This document shows, one piece after another, positions 33,605 through 45,372 of a DNA stretch of 64,000 nt. A model generated the notes under the pieces. The model saw nothing but the letters and a program-made list of their open reading frames with translations. It did no database searches and was not told the origin of the DNA. Source of the DNA: Avena insularis (taxonomy: Eukaryota > Streptophyta > Magnoliopsida > Poales > Poaceae); contig CM042694.1 of NCBI GenBank assembly GCA_023614405.1, positions 359,800,975 to 359,864,974 of the forward strand, read 5' to 3'. Position numbers and translations under genes: made by a program. Position 1 is the first letter of the stretch; each line of letters starts with the position of its first letter.

Positions 33605-34542
33605 TGATAGGGTAAAGGTGCCCGATCTTTCGATGAGACGATATCTGTCGATTATGGTGGAGGTCGACGTTGACGATCCGACTACAAACGTGCGAGACGT
33701 TGCGCCTTAGCAATCGATACACCAACTTTCGAGGCTATTGATCACGCCGGAGCTAGATCAACCTGATCACGAGGATCAATCCCTACAAGCAATCGAAGAA
33801 CCAGCAAGAATTATAGATGCAATCAAGATATTGCGAATATAGATGAAAGCTTTATTGAAGAGGTGGGATTCTGTCTGTGCGTAGTACAAAAGGTCGGTTT
33901 GACACTTGTGCCTATGGCGAAGAGTAGCTCATGGCTAAGTCTTTTACTAAACAAAATCCGAGTCTAAACGATGACCTAATGGGAGTATATATGGAGGAAT
34001 AGAAGGGAATTTCGGCCAGCCTTGGGGAGGAGGTCGAAATCCATCTCCAGGCCAGTTTCCTCCACTATACGGACTCTAAAAGTTCAGCCCCTTTATTTGG
34101 ACAAAAATTACATGGGCCTGGCCCATATTTAAAGGTGACACAACACCATCTAATCACATGGACGAAAATTTGAAGTGTGTAGCTCTCTAGTTCGTCCATG
34201 TCTTCATCTTTTCATTATGGTGGCTTCGAAGTTCTGAAATCTTCACTTGCAGCGTCATCCTGGATCCTCACACGATTGCTGCCATCATCTCCATGCATGA
34301 TCATGCTCCAATGCTTGTCCCTCACATCCATGCTAGGCCCATCATTCCTAAGTAACATACACACATCTGATTTAGGCAGCATCATATTCTCATGAATATT
34401 AGGAATAGTTCCTAGAAACGAAAGTACGTGATAATTTAGTTGGCGTGCACGAGCTCTTGTGAGAGGTCCTTGGAATTGTGGAACGTGAGGAAGTGTGGCT
34501 GTAGGTGCAACGGTTGTATCAACCGTAGGGATGTCCTGATCA
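33605..34542 (-). repeat. 3' LTR of element E
   Basis: 938 bp, the same length as the 5' LTR. In the first 210 bases from 33605 about 9 differences from 48146 onwards were counted by eye, nearly all transitions. A TATA-like stretch (minus CCATATATACTCC) lies at about 33981-33995. The part from 34542 down to about 34215 is also the C-terminal coding region of the polyprotein. The polypurine tract, minus GAAGGGGAGGA, is at 34543-34553. Confidence 0.9.
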
Positions 34543-37500
34543 TCCTCCCCTTCTTGAATTGAAGTCATCCTCGACGCAATCTCATCTTCTTCTCCAAAGT
34601 ATGGTTTCAAATCTGCAATGTTAAATGAGGGACTTACCATGCCCATCTCTGCAGGAAGCTCAAGTTTATATGCATTATCATTCATTTTCTCTAACACTTT
34701 AAAAGGCCCAGCAGCACGTGGCATTAATTTAGACTTGCGCAAATCAGGAAAACGATCTTTGCGCAAATGCAACCAAACTAAATCTTCCACATCAAACACA
34801 ATATGCTTGTGTCCTTTATCACCAGCAACTTTATATTTAGCATTCATACGTTCTATATTTTCCTTAGTAATCCTATGCAACGTAAGAATCTATTCAGCAC
34901 GTTGTGTAGCATCAAAATTATGTTGCACCGAAGATGGAATAGGTAATAAATCAATAGGTGCACGAGGAACAAAACTATACACAATCTCAAAAGGGCATAA
35001 CTTAGTTGTAGAATGCACAGAACGATTGTAAGAAAATTCAATATAAGGTAAACAATCTTCCCACATTTTTAAGTTCGTCTTTAAAACAACCCGTAACATG
35101 GTAGACAAAGTTCTATTAACGACTTCAGTTTGTCCATCAGTTTGGGGATGACATGTAGTACTAAACAGCAACTTAGTCCCCAACTTAGACCATAAACATT
35201 TCCAAAAATGGCTAAGAAATTTAGTATCACGATCTGAAATAATAGTATTAGGCACACCATGCAAGCGAACAACATCGCGAAAGAATAATTCAGCAACATG
35301 AGCAACATCATCACTCTTATGGCAAGGGATAAAGTGTGCCATCTTAGAAAATCTATCCACAACCACAAAAGTACTATCCCTCCCCTTCTGTGTTTGAGGT
35401 AATCCTAAAACAAAGTCCATAGAAATATCCTCCCAAGGTACACTAGGAACAGGAAGAGGCATATATAAACCAGGTGGATTAAGGCGTGACTTAGCTTTTT
35501 GACATGTTGTGCAGCGAGCAATAAACCTCTCAACATCCTTTCGCATGCGTGGCCAAAAGAAGTGTGTAGCAAGTACATCTTTTGTCTTCTTTACTCCAAA
35601 GTGACCCATCAATCCTCCTCCATGCACCTCCTGCAACAACAAAAGATGAACGGAACCTTCTGGAATGCATAGTTTGTTAGCACGGAACACAAACCCATCA
35701 TTGAGGACGAATTTGTTCCAAGTTCTACCCCCAAGACAATGCTGCAAAACATCTTTAAAATCGGCATCTTTCATATATTGTTCTTTAATAGTTTCCAATC
35801 CAAAGATTTTGAAGTCAAGTTGAGATAACATGGTATAACGACGTGACAAAGCATCAGCAATAATATTATCTTTACCCCTTTTGTGTTTAATAACATAAGG
35901 AAAAGATTCAATGAATTCAACCCACTTTGCATGACGTTTATTCAACTTAGCTTGACTACGAATATGCTTCAAAGATTCATGATCAGAATGTATAACAAAT
36001 TCTTTAGGCCATAAATAATGTTGCCAAGTTTGTAATGTCCGAACAAGAGCATATAATTCCTTATCATAAGTAGAATAGTTCAAACTAGCTCCACTCAATT
36101 TCTCACTAAAATATGCAACAGGTTTTCCCTCTTGTAACAACACTCCTCCCAAACCAATTCCACTAGCATCACATTCCAACTCAAAGGTCTTACTAAAATC
36201 AGGAAGTTGGAGTAAATGAGCATGTGTAAGCTTATCTTTGAGTAGCATAAAGGCATGTTGTTGTGCATCGCCCCAAACAAAGGGCACATCTTTCTTAGTA
36301 AGCTCGTTCAGTGGCGCTGCAATGGAACCAAAATCTTTGACAAAACGCCTATAAAATCCAGCGAGGCCAAGGAAGCTCCTCACTTGTGTGACTGTTTTGG
36401 GTTGTGGCCAACTCGAAATTGCTTCAATCTTGGCGGGGTCAACTTCAATACCCTCTGATGTAACAACATAGCCAAGAAAAGCAACTCTATCCGTGCAAAA
36501 GGTGCACTTCATAATGTTACCAAACAAACGTGCAACACGTAAAGCATCAAAAACAGCACATGAATGTTCCAAATGTTCTTCTACATATTTGCTATATATC
36601 AATATATCATCAAAATAGACCACTACAAAATGTCCAATAAAAGCACGTAAAACTTCATTCATTAATCTCATGAAAGTGCTGGGAGCATTAGTTAAACCAA
36701 AGGGCATCACTAACCACTCATATAGGCCAAATTTAGTTTTAAGTTCAGTTTTCCATTCATCTCCTAACTTCATACGAATCTGGTGGTAACCACTACGCAA
36801 ATCAACCTTATAGAACATGGTAGAGCCACTCAATTCATCAAGCATGTTATCTAAACGAGGAATAGGATGACGATATCGAATAGTAATATTATTGATTGCT
36901 CTATAATCAGTACACATGCGCGAAGAACCATCTTTCTTTGGTACCAAAATAATAGGAACAACACATGGACTAAGAGACTCACGAATATGACCCTTGTCAA
37001 GAAGTTCTTAAATTTGTCATTGAATCTCTTTCGTCTCCTCCGGATTGGTACGATATGGCGCACGATTGGGCAAAGATGCTCCAGGAATCAAATTAATTTG
37101 GTGCTCAATTCCACGAATAGGTGGCAGTCCTGGAGGTACATCTTGTGGTAAAACATCCTCATACTCCTGCAAAATGTTAGCAATAGCAGGTGGCAACGAA
37201 GGAGGAATCTCCTCAGCTGAAAACAACACTTTGCAAATGATAGCATAACATGCAGTAGTACTCGCATCAATTTCAGAAATATCAGATTTGCTAGCTAGCA
37301 AACAAGTACTTTTCAAATGAATTTTATTAGCATGTTTTGGATCAGATTTAGAAGTACTTGGAGAAGGCATAAGTTCCTTAGCAACAATCTGATTTTCGCT
37401 CAGCTTTTTCCCCTCATTATGTGCTCTACTAGCTCTAGCAAGATCATCTTTTAAAATACTTTTAGGAGACATGGGAAGTAACACAATTTTCTTATCATTA

Positions 37501-37690
37501 TGAACAAGAGAATACTGATTTGTGCTACCATAGTGTATAGAATTTGTATCAAATTGCCATGGTCTACCAAGTAAAAGAGCACATGCTTGCATAGGAATAA
37601 CATCACACTCAACATAATCAGCATATGCAGCAATAGTAAAATGCACACGAACTGTACGTGTTACCTTAACCTTGTCGCTGTTATTAAACC
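34215..37690 (-). pseudogene. Pol of element E: protease end, RT, RNase H, integrase, C-terminal extension
   Basis: On minus from 37690: a retropepsin tail with CALLLGRPWQFD, then a linker with LPPIRGIEHQINLIPGASLP. Two stops follow near 37005-37017. RT (36947 downwards) has [36 protein letters not shown] and the catalytic [13 protein letters not shown]. RNase H has [23 protein letters not shown] and HSDHESLKH. Integrase has the H-H-C-C finger ending [11 protein letters not shown], and the DDE residues in [24 protein letters not shown] and [12 protein letters not shown] stop at 34890-34892 separates the last part, with [20 protein letters not shown] and, across the polypurine tract and into the LTR, QEGEDDQDIPTV and LTRARARQLNYHVL. 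The main 685-codon frame is unbroken. The enzyme set would copy and insert the element. No classical chromodomain was recognised; a CRM-type CR extension is the likely equivalent. Confidence 0.9.
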
Positions 37691-38559
37691 TAATGAGGAC
37701 ATCCCTACAATTACACCTACCCCAATTGCTAATGAAGTTGTTCCAATTGCAAAGAAGGATCAATCCAATGAGATAAGGATTGGACCAATCACAAGAGCTC
37801 GTGCCAAGTTACTAGAACAACAGGTGAACTTGTTTCTTAATGAACCTGGTGTTTTAATTAATGAGAATTTTATACTACCTAAGTCTTTGAATTATTGTAT
37901 GATCAGGTACTTGGGAGAAGAAGGCATAGCACGGAGTGAGGCCCGAAGGAACATGGCGTGTTGATCAATGAGGAATGCGCGAGGGAGGAGAGGGAGGAAG
38001 CGCAAGGAGCACTCCACGAGAAGATCAACACATGGTCGAGGGATCTCTGCCGCGACAGAGAAACCACGCAGCCTTCTGCCGCGACAGAAAAACCGGGTCC
38101 GACTCTGCCACGGCAGAGTAGGCCTGCGCGCCTTGAGCCGACCCACCTTGGGTCGGTTGTATCTTAGCCTAGTTCGAGTCGAATTGTTATTCCGAGTCGC
38201 AGCCACCGACCCTTAGCCCTTAAATAGATGGGGGCGTCGTAGTTTAGGGTTTAGACCACGTTAAATATTTTGGAGTTGATTCTTTTATAGAACCTCTGGA
38301 ATTACCCTGTGTTCCAATTCTACAACTATAATTGAGTGTGATCTGTTGTTCCATTGGGAATTAGTAGATTGCATACTACCGTTCGTGGTCATGGCTGCGT
38401 GCGCAAGAGCGTGGTGTTGTGAATATCCTACAAGGTTTGAGAGCTATTGCATTGGCATCAGGGATCGAGCGGGAGAGTTCATAGCTATAGGCTAGTTATC
38501 TATCATCCACCATATCCATCGACAAGTGCTTGCTGAGAAGATCGGGCCACCCCATATCA
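37691..38559 (+). repeat. 5' LTR of element F
   Basis: It starts TAATGAGGACATCC, where the 3' LTR has the expected TGATGAGG, so the terminal TG is mutated. It ends ...CACCCCATATCA. A TATA-like CCCTTAAATAGATGG is at about 38216-38230. The segment 38040-38125 holds three CTGCC..GGCAG or CTGCCGCGACAG palindromes, and most of 38074-38135 differs from the 3' LTR. Confidence 0.92.
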
Positions 38560-38562
38560 TCT

Positions 38563-38576
38563 TGGTATCAGATTTC
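38563..38576 (+). other. Primer binding site of element F
   Basis: TGGTATCAGATTTC starts three bases after the LTR and matches the initiator-Met tRNA type site for its first ten bases, as in element E. Confidence 0.7.
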
Positions 38577-38879
38577 CTCGTTGCCTCGGTAAGCAATCCA
38601 CAATCCATCTATAGATTAGCGAGTGTTTTGAGTCCTATCCAGAAAAAGCCCCACAAAAAGAGTTGTCATAAACTAGATTGCATCGTAGACGAGTAATAGT
38701 TCCTGGTCATGTTCATACTTTAGTTTCAATCTAGATCTGTTCTTCGTCGTTTTGTTCTCTTGTTTTTAGTCGTTTGCCACCTTTGTTTTCCGCCGCCATC
38801 CATTCAGATCCGATCTCCTCTAAGAGTCCTAGTCTTCTACTCTTGGCTGAGTCGGAATTAAAAAAAATATACTTTCCAG

Positions 38880-39125
38880 GTTACCGAGTCTGCCATGGCA
38901 GGATTTCGACGTCTTTTTCTGCCACGGCAGGACTTTCTGGGTTACCAAGTCTGCCACGGCAGGATTTCTGTGTTTTTCACTGCCACGGCAGGACTTTTCT
39001 CGGGTTACCAAGTTCGCCACTACGGCGATTCCAGTGTTTTCTCTGCCACGGCAGGACTTTCTGAGTTACCAAGTTATCGATCTACCACGGCAGGATTTTG
39101 AGCTGTTTTGCTACCACGACACCAT
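38880..39125 (+). repeat. Leader array of 61-bp repeats with CTGCC/GGCAG palindromes
   Basis: Four direct repeats start with GTTACC at 38880, 38941, 39004 and 39065 (periods 61, 63, 61). Each carries two copies of the 12-bp palindrome CTGCCAYGGCAG or a variant, giving about eight palindromes. They become less regular to the right (CTACCACGGCAG, CTACCACGACAC). The array lies in the 5' leader between PBS and gag. Confidence 0.8.
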
Positions 39126-39795
39126 AATTACAAAGTGTGATCGATTTGCACTTTTCCAAAACCTTTAGCCACAGCCAATCTACTATATAGGTGTAGGAAC
39201 TTGCCTATTGAGACTAGTTTCCCCTCCGACAGGCTGCTCTTAGGACTTTTGGTGCCGTACTTTGTAATTGGCCGTGTGTTATCTATCAAAAAAAAGGGGA
39301 AGATAGCAAAAAGAAAAGTATCAAGGAAAAGCTATCCAAAAGAAAAAGAAAAAAGTTGTATAAAAAAAAGGAGAATCTGAGCAAGAGGCCTAGTATTATC
39401 TTTGTGCACCGGTAGATTGAGCACTCTTGTGCCTGTTTACTTTGAGCTTTGCTAGTGTCTCTCGAGCGTAGTGCAACACCCTTCATAGTTGCATTGCCAC
39501 GTTTTTCTCCACGTGTGTGTTTCTTGGGTATTTGTACGATCAGCACTAGGACTTGTTTGCGGTGTAGTTAGGATACCATACCTATAGCCCCACCATCAAT
39601 ACCTTGTGTGCCTTGTGATCGTTCTCTATACCTTTGATATTCACTTCATCACATCAAGTGCATCAGTCTTTGATTTCGTTGGTAGAGCATCTCTATTCAC
39701 TTTGGAACGGTAAGATCTCCTTTCTTATTAGTTGTGAGTGAGCTGTGAGAGTTCCACCATACAGATTGTTGATCTTGTGCACTAACCTACTAATC
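39126..39795 (+). other. Rest of the element F leader
   Basis: Non-coding sequence between the palindrome array and the gag start. A purine-rich stretch at about 39288-39385, with several A runs, is the only notable feature. Confidence 0.5.
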
Positions 39796-41040
39796 ATGTC
39801 TTCTAGTGATGATAATGTTGTGATGCAGAAGAAGAAGGATGAGGAACTCGTCAATTGGCGTGAATATGAGGCTTTGAAGTCCCACTTGACACGTGTGTTT
39901 ACTCACACGACAGATGCCATTGACAAAAATCTCCAGGATCTGAATGTGAGATTGGATCACCATGTTAGAACGGTGGATACTATTCAAAGACAAGTGGCTA
40001 CGCTCAATGTCAATGTCACCGCTTTACAGCAGTCATTGAGGGTTTGACAGCCGCTTTACATAGAAGGGAAGAGCCTCAACATGATGATACCTTTGATGAT
40101 TTTGATGAGGGTAGTGCTGTGGATGCTGCTCCACATGTTGGCAGGGGACGTGCCATTCCCCCTGCCCATGCACCTGCCCATGCACCTACCCATGCACCTG
40201 TCCATGCACCTCATGGTCGTGGGTATGCTCCTCTTGGGCATGCTCAACGTGTTCCCAACCAACCTGCCGATGATGGTTTGGGCAAGCCAAAATTCTCAAT
40301 ACCTAAGTTTGATGGTTCCATTGATCCTGAAGACTACCTCACATGGGAGTTGAAGATTGAGAAACTCTGGCGCTTATTTGACTATCCAGAAGATAAGAAG
40401 GTCAAACTTGCAGCATCTGAATTTGATGGTTATGCTTTGCGTTGGTGGGATGCTCTTGTGCAACATAGGAGGGAGGACAATGAACTTCCTGTGATGGATT
40501 GGCGTGAGATGAAGCAAATCATGAAAGCTCGTTTCGTCCCGACCAACTACTTGCGTTCAGTTTTTGATAAATTGACGCAACTGAAGCAAGGAACAATGAC
40601 AGTTGATGAGTACTACATGGAGATGCTTATGCGGCGTGCTAGAATTCGTGAGTCCATTGAGATGACCATGCAGCGATTCCTAAACAATTTGAAGTTACCA
40701 ATCAAGAGCATTGTTCGTCATCACAAGTATGAGACCATGAATGAGTTGTTGCATCATGCTAGAGAGGCTGAATCCCAGTTGGCAGAAGAGGCGAAGTCAC
40801 GTACTCGTTTTCCATCCTCCAGCAGATTTTCGGCCATACCTATTCCTCCTACAGCTGCGTCACCAGCTACTGTTCCGTTTACACCATCGTCCAAACCAGC
40901 AAGTACACCTTCGTTTGGTTCTAATGCTCGGAAACCCGCTGCTCCTGCTGCTAGCTCGGGTTCCAACATGTCTACTGCACGTACTCGGATGTGGTGTGCC
41001 ACACTTGTGGTGGTAGAGGTCACTACAAGAAGGATTGTCC
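39796..41040 (+). pseudogene. Gag of element F
   Basis: It starts at ATG 39796 (MSSSDDNVVMQKKKDEELVN). The N-terminal coiled-coil part runs to about 40040, where a one-base frameshift moves the frame. The second frame has a His-Ala-Pro repeat (AHAPAHAPTHAPVHAPHGRG), encoded by four 12-base repeats at about 40163-40211. It is followed by the Retrotrans_gag domain with KPKFSIPKFDGSIDPEDYL, FDGYALRWWDALVQHR, MKARFVPTNYLRSVFDKL and TVDEYYMEMLMRRARI. A Ser/Pro/Ala-rich linker follows. A second frameshift at about 40985 precedes a CCHC zinc knuckle, CHTCGGRGHYKKDC. Gag would form the capsid and the knuckle would bind the RNA. The two breaks make it non-functional as it stands. Confidence 0.88.
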
Positions 41041-44000
41041 AAACAGCAAGGTTATGTTTGTTAATGAACAAGGTGAAGTAGAAAGTGGAGATGAAGCTTC
41101 TGATGTTGATATTGATGATGACGAGGATGGTGCTAATGCATATGCTGAGCGTGCACCAACTATCGTCGTGTCTTCACGTGTACTTAGTGTGCAACCGGTT
41201 GAGGAATCCCAGCGTTGCAACTTGTTCCAAACAAAAGCTCTAGTTGGACCAAATAAAGCTTGAAAGGTCATTATTGATGGAGGTAGCTGCAGAAATCTTG
41301 CAAGTAAGGAATTATGTGCCAAACTAAATTTGACATACTTACCTCATCCCAAGCCATACTACATACAATGGTTGAGCAACAATGGTGAGATGAAGGTAAA
41401 TCATATGGTACGAGTAAATTTTCAAATAGGGCCATACAAAGATTCTATTGATTTTGATGTGGTTCCTATGACTGTTTGTCACCTCCTATTGGGTCGGCCA
41501 TGGCTATATGATCGCCATGTACAACACAATGGCTGAGCCAATACATATCACTTGGAATTCAAAGGAAGAAAGATTACCATGCAGCCAATGACACCACAAG
41601 AAATTATGAATGATTCTCGCCAGAAGATATAGGTGAATTTGAAAGAAGATACTACCACTCGGCGAGATTGTGTGACAGCTGTTCCTGATGTAATTGAGCC
41701 TAAATTGAGTGATATAACGAAAAGTGAGAGAGTGCCTGGTCTAGTAATATTAGCCACTAAGGAAGATATGAGAGAATTTTGTGAGGATCCTACAGCCATG
41801 CCACTTGTGCTCATGTATAAGGGCGAGGTATTGGTTTCTAACGACATGACCCCTATTTCTCTTAGTGTTTCATCTGTTTTGCAGGACTTTGGGGATGTGT
41901 TTTCAGAAGATGTACCCACAGGTTTACCTCCCTTGCGTGGCATAGAACATCAAGTGGACTTGATTCCTGGCGCCACACTTCCCAACCGTGCACCCTACAG
42001 GACTAATCCCGAAGAAACTAAAGAAATTCAGAAGCAAGTACAAGCGTTGTTGGATAAAGGGTACATTCGTGTCTCTCTTAGCCCTTGTGCTGTTCCTGTT
42101 ATTTTAGTTCCTAAGAAATATGGTACTTGGTGCATGTGTGTTGATTGTAGAGCGATTAATAACATCACTATTCGATATCGTCATCCTATTCCACGCTTAG
42201 AGGATATGCTAGATGAATTGAGTGGTGCTGCTGTTTTTTCTAAAATTGACTTGCGTAGTGGTTATCATCAAATTAGGATGAAAGAAGGGGATGAATGGAA
42301 AACTGCTTTCAAAACTAAATTTGGCTTGTATGAGTGGTTAATTATGCCGTTTGGGCTTACTAATGCACCTAGTACATTCATGCGTTTGATGAATCATGTT
42401 TTGAGAGATTTTCTTGGTCGTTTCGTGGTTGTTTACTTTGATGATATACTCATACAGCCACACCGAATCTGAACATTGCACTCATATTAGACAAGTTTTG
42501 CAAGTGTTACGTGATAATAAATTATATGCTAATCTTGAAAAGTGTACATTTGCAAAAGATAAGGTCATATTCCTAGGATTTGTTGTTTCTAAACATGGAG
42601 TAGAGGTGGATCAATCTAAAATTGAATCAATTCAGAATTGGCCTACTCCAATGAATGTAAGTCAAGTGCGTAGTTTCCACGGTCTCGCTGGTTTCTATAG
42701 GCGCTTTGTGAAAGATTTTAGCACCATTGCTGCACCTTTGAATGATTTGACAAAGAAAGGTGTTCCTTTTATATGGGGCGCGGCCCAAGACATTGCTTTT
42801 GATACTTTGAAACGTTTGCTTACTTCTGCACCATTGCTTGCATTACCTGATTTTTCAAAGCAATTTGAAGTTGAATGTGATGCTAGTGGTATAGGCATAG
42901 GTGGCGTTTTAATGCAAGAGGGTCGCCCTATAGCTTATTTTTAGAAATTGGTACCGGTGCTCGTTTGAATTATTTAATCTATGATAAAGAATTGTATGCA
43001 CTTGTTAGAGTACTTGAGGTTTGGCAACATTATTTGTGGCCAAAGGAATTCATCATACATTCTGATCATGAAGCATTGAAATACTTGAAAGCTCAATCAA
43101 ACTTGCATAGAAGATTAGCTAAATGGGTTGAGTTCATTGAGTCTTTTCCTTATATCATTAATTATAAGAACGGAAAAGAAAATGTTGTTGTTGATGCTCT
43201 GTCTAGGAAGAACATGCTATTAACCAATCTTGATGTTAAACTTCCTGGATTAGAAGCTATTTGTGCACTTTATGCAACTGACCATGATTTTGCTGAACCA
43301 TATCGTTTGTGTGCTCTTAGAAACGCATGGGATAAGTATCATATACATGATGGATATTTGTTTCGAGCTAACAAACTATGTATTCCAGAATCGCTGCTAT
43401 GCGTTTGTTCTTAGTGCAGGAATCACATCTTTGGTGGTTTGATGGGTCACTTTGGGCATGAGAAGGCGTTGCTCATGCTTGATCACTTTATTGGCCCAAG
43501 ATGAGGCGTGATGTGTACAGATTTGTGAGCCGATGTATTACATGCCACAAGTCGAAATCTAAGCTGAAGCCTCACGGTTTGTATACACCTCTCTCTGCAC
43601 CTACTATTCCATGGGAAGACATTAGTATGGATTTTGTGCTAGGTCTACCTAAAACTCAGAGAGGTCATGATTCTATATTTGTGGTAGTAGATGGGTTCTC
43701 TAAGATGGCTCATTTTATTGCCTGCCACAAAAGCGACGATGCGTCGCATGTTGCTAACTTGTTTTTCAGGGACATCGTGAGATTACATGGCGTACCAAAG
43801 ACGATTGTTTCTGACCGTGATGTGACATTCATGAGCTACTTTTGGAAGACCTTATGGGGGAAGCTAGGAACAAAGTTGTTGTTCAGTACTACATGTCATC
43901 CCCAAACAGATGGTCAAACGGAGGTGGTGAATAGAACATTGTCACAACTGCTAAGGACCATGATTAAAAAGAATCTACGGGAGTGGGAAGAGTGTTTGCC

Positions 44001-44437
44001 ACATGTTGAGTTTGCTTACAACAGGGCTGTGCATTCAACTACTCAGCTTTGTCCTTTTGAGGTGGTGTATGGTTTCAAGCCATTGACGCCACTTGATATG
44101 TTGCCTCTGCCATTACATGAGAGAGTTGATATGGAGGCATCAAAACGTGCTGATTATGTGAAGAAAATACATGAGAAGACTCGAGAGGCTATTGAGAAGA
44201 AAGGCAAGAACATTGCTGCTGCAAGGAATCAAACACGAAAAGAAGTGCTGTTCGAGCCTGGAGATATGGTTTGGGTACATCTACGCAAGGATAGGTTTCC
44301 ACTACTTCGAAAATCAAAATTGAAGCCACGTGGTGCTGGTCCTTACAAGGTGTTAGCCAAGATTAATGATAATGCCTACTCGGTTGATATACCTATTGAG
44401 GAGTTTGGTGGAGTTAGCAATGCTTCAACGTTCTGAT
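41041..44437 (+). pseudogene. Pol of element F: protease, RT, RNase H, integrase
   Basis: Protease has VIIDGGSCRNLASKELC and CHLLLGRPWLYD. RT has [40 protein letters not shown] and VVYFDDILI. RNase H has [35 protein letters not shown] and [11 protein letters not shown]. Integrase has [43 protein letters not shown] and [16 protein letters not shown], then [20 protein letters not shown]. In-frame stops are at 41261, 41534, 41630 and 42942. Frameshifts occur near 42455, 42950, 43400-43490 and 44420. The sequence after 44437 once continued into the 3' LTR. Same family as element E. Confidence 0.9.
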
Positions 44438-44499
44438 TTGTCACCATATCTTTGGAGAAGACCTTGGAGCGTCGAGGTCGACGCCTTTTGAAGGGGGGG

Positions 44500-44512
44500 A
44501 GATGATGAGGAC
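44500..44512 (+). other. Polypurine tract of element F
   Basis: The purine run GAAGGGGGGGAGA lies directly before the 3' LTR start TGATGAGG. In the family this tract is also coding. Confidence 0.85.
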
Positions 44513-45372
44513 ATCCCTACAATTACACCTACCCCAATTGCTAATGAAGTTGTTCCAATTGCAAAGAAGGATCAATCCAATGAGATAAGGATTGGACCAA
44601 TCACAAGAGCTCGTGCCAAGTTACTAGAACAACAGGTGAACTTGTTTCTTAATGAACCTGGTGTTTTAATTAATGAGAATTTTATACTACCTAAGTCTTT
44701 GAATTATTGTATGATCAGGTACTTGGGAGAAGAAGGCATAGCACGGAGTGAGGAACTGAAGGAACATGGCGTGTTGATCAATGAGGAATGCGCGAGGGAG
44801 GAGAGGGAGGAAGCGCAAGGAGCACTCCACGAGAAGATCAACACATGGTCGAGGGATCTCTGCCGCGACAGAGAAACCACGCAGCCTTCTCTTGCATGAC
44901 GGAAAAACTGGTCCGACTACGCCCAGAGCGGTAGGCTCCTGGCATATGAGCCGACCCACCTTGGGTCGGTTGTATCTTAGCCTAGTTCGAGTCGAATTGT
45001 TATTCCGAGTCGCAGCCACCGACCCTTAGCCCTTAAATAGATGGGGGCGTCGTAGTTTAGGGTTTAGACCACGTTAAATATTTTGGAGTTGATTCTTTTA
45101 TAGAACCTCTGGAATTACCCTGTGTTCCAATTCTACAACTATAATTGAGTGTGATCTGTTGTTCCATTGGGAATTAGTAGATTGCATACTACCGTTCGTG
45201 GTCATGGCTGCGTGCGCAAGAGCGTGGTGTTGTGAATATCCTACAAGGTTTGAGAGCTATTGCATTGGCATCAGGGATCGAGCGGGAGAGTTCATAGCTA
45301 CAGGCTAGTTATCTATCATCCACCATATCCATCGACAAGTGCTTGCTGAGAAGATCGGGCCACCCCATATCA
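44513..45372 (+). repeat. 3' LTR of element F, with polyprotein C-terminal frame
   Basis: 860 bp, starting TGATGAGGACATCC and ending CACCCCATATCA, followed by the duplication AAACC. Its first 370 bases keep an open frame with ITPTPIANEVVPIAK, GPITRARAKLLEQQVNLFL and NEECAREEREEAQGALHEKI. This is the C-terminal extension of the polyprotein. A TATA-like CCCTTAAATAG is at about 45028. Confidence 0.92.

Larger units (their letters stand above)
37691..45372 (+). mobile_element. CRM-like chromovirus element F, nested in E
   Basis: Complete 7.7-kb Ty3/gypsy element on plus, flanked by AAACC on both sides (37686-37690 and 45373-45377). It is inserted in the protease region of element E in opposite orientation. 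LTRs are 869 and 860 bp, with PBS, a long leader, gag, pro, RT, RNase H, integrase and PPT. Outside one divergent block the LTRs are almost identical, so this is the youngest insertion of the stack. Its coding region nevertheless has at least five frameshifts and four stops. Confidence 0.92.

Noticed and set aside
34890..36947. Endogenous pararetrovirus (caulimovirid) as source of RT
   Set aside because: Integrase with H-H-C-C finger and DDE residues follows RNase H, and LTRs with PBS, PPT and target-site duplications frame the element, so it is Ty3/gypsy.
39288..39385. Poly-A-rich stretch as a retroposed tail
   Set aside because: It is a mixed purine stretch inside the leader of element F with no insertion boundary or duplication.
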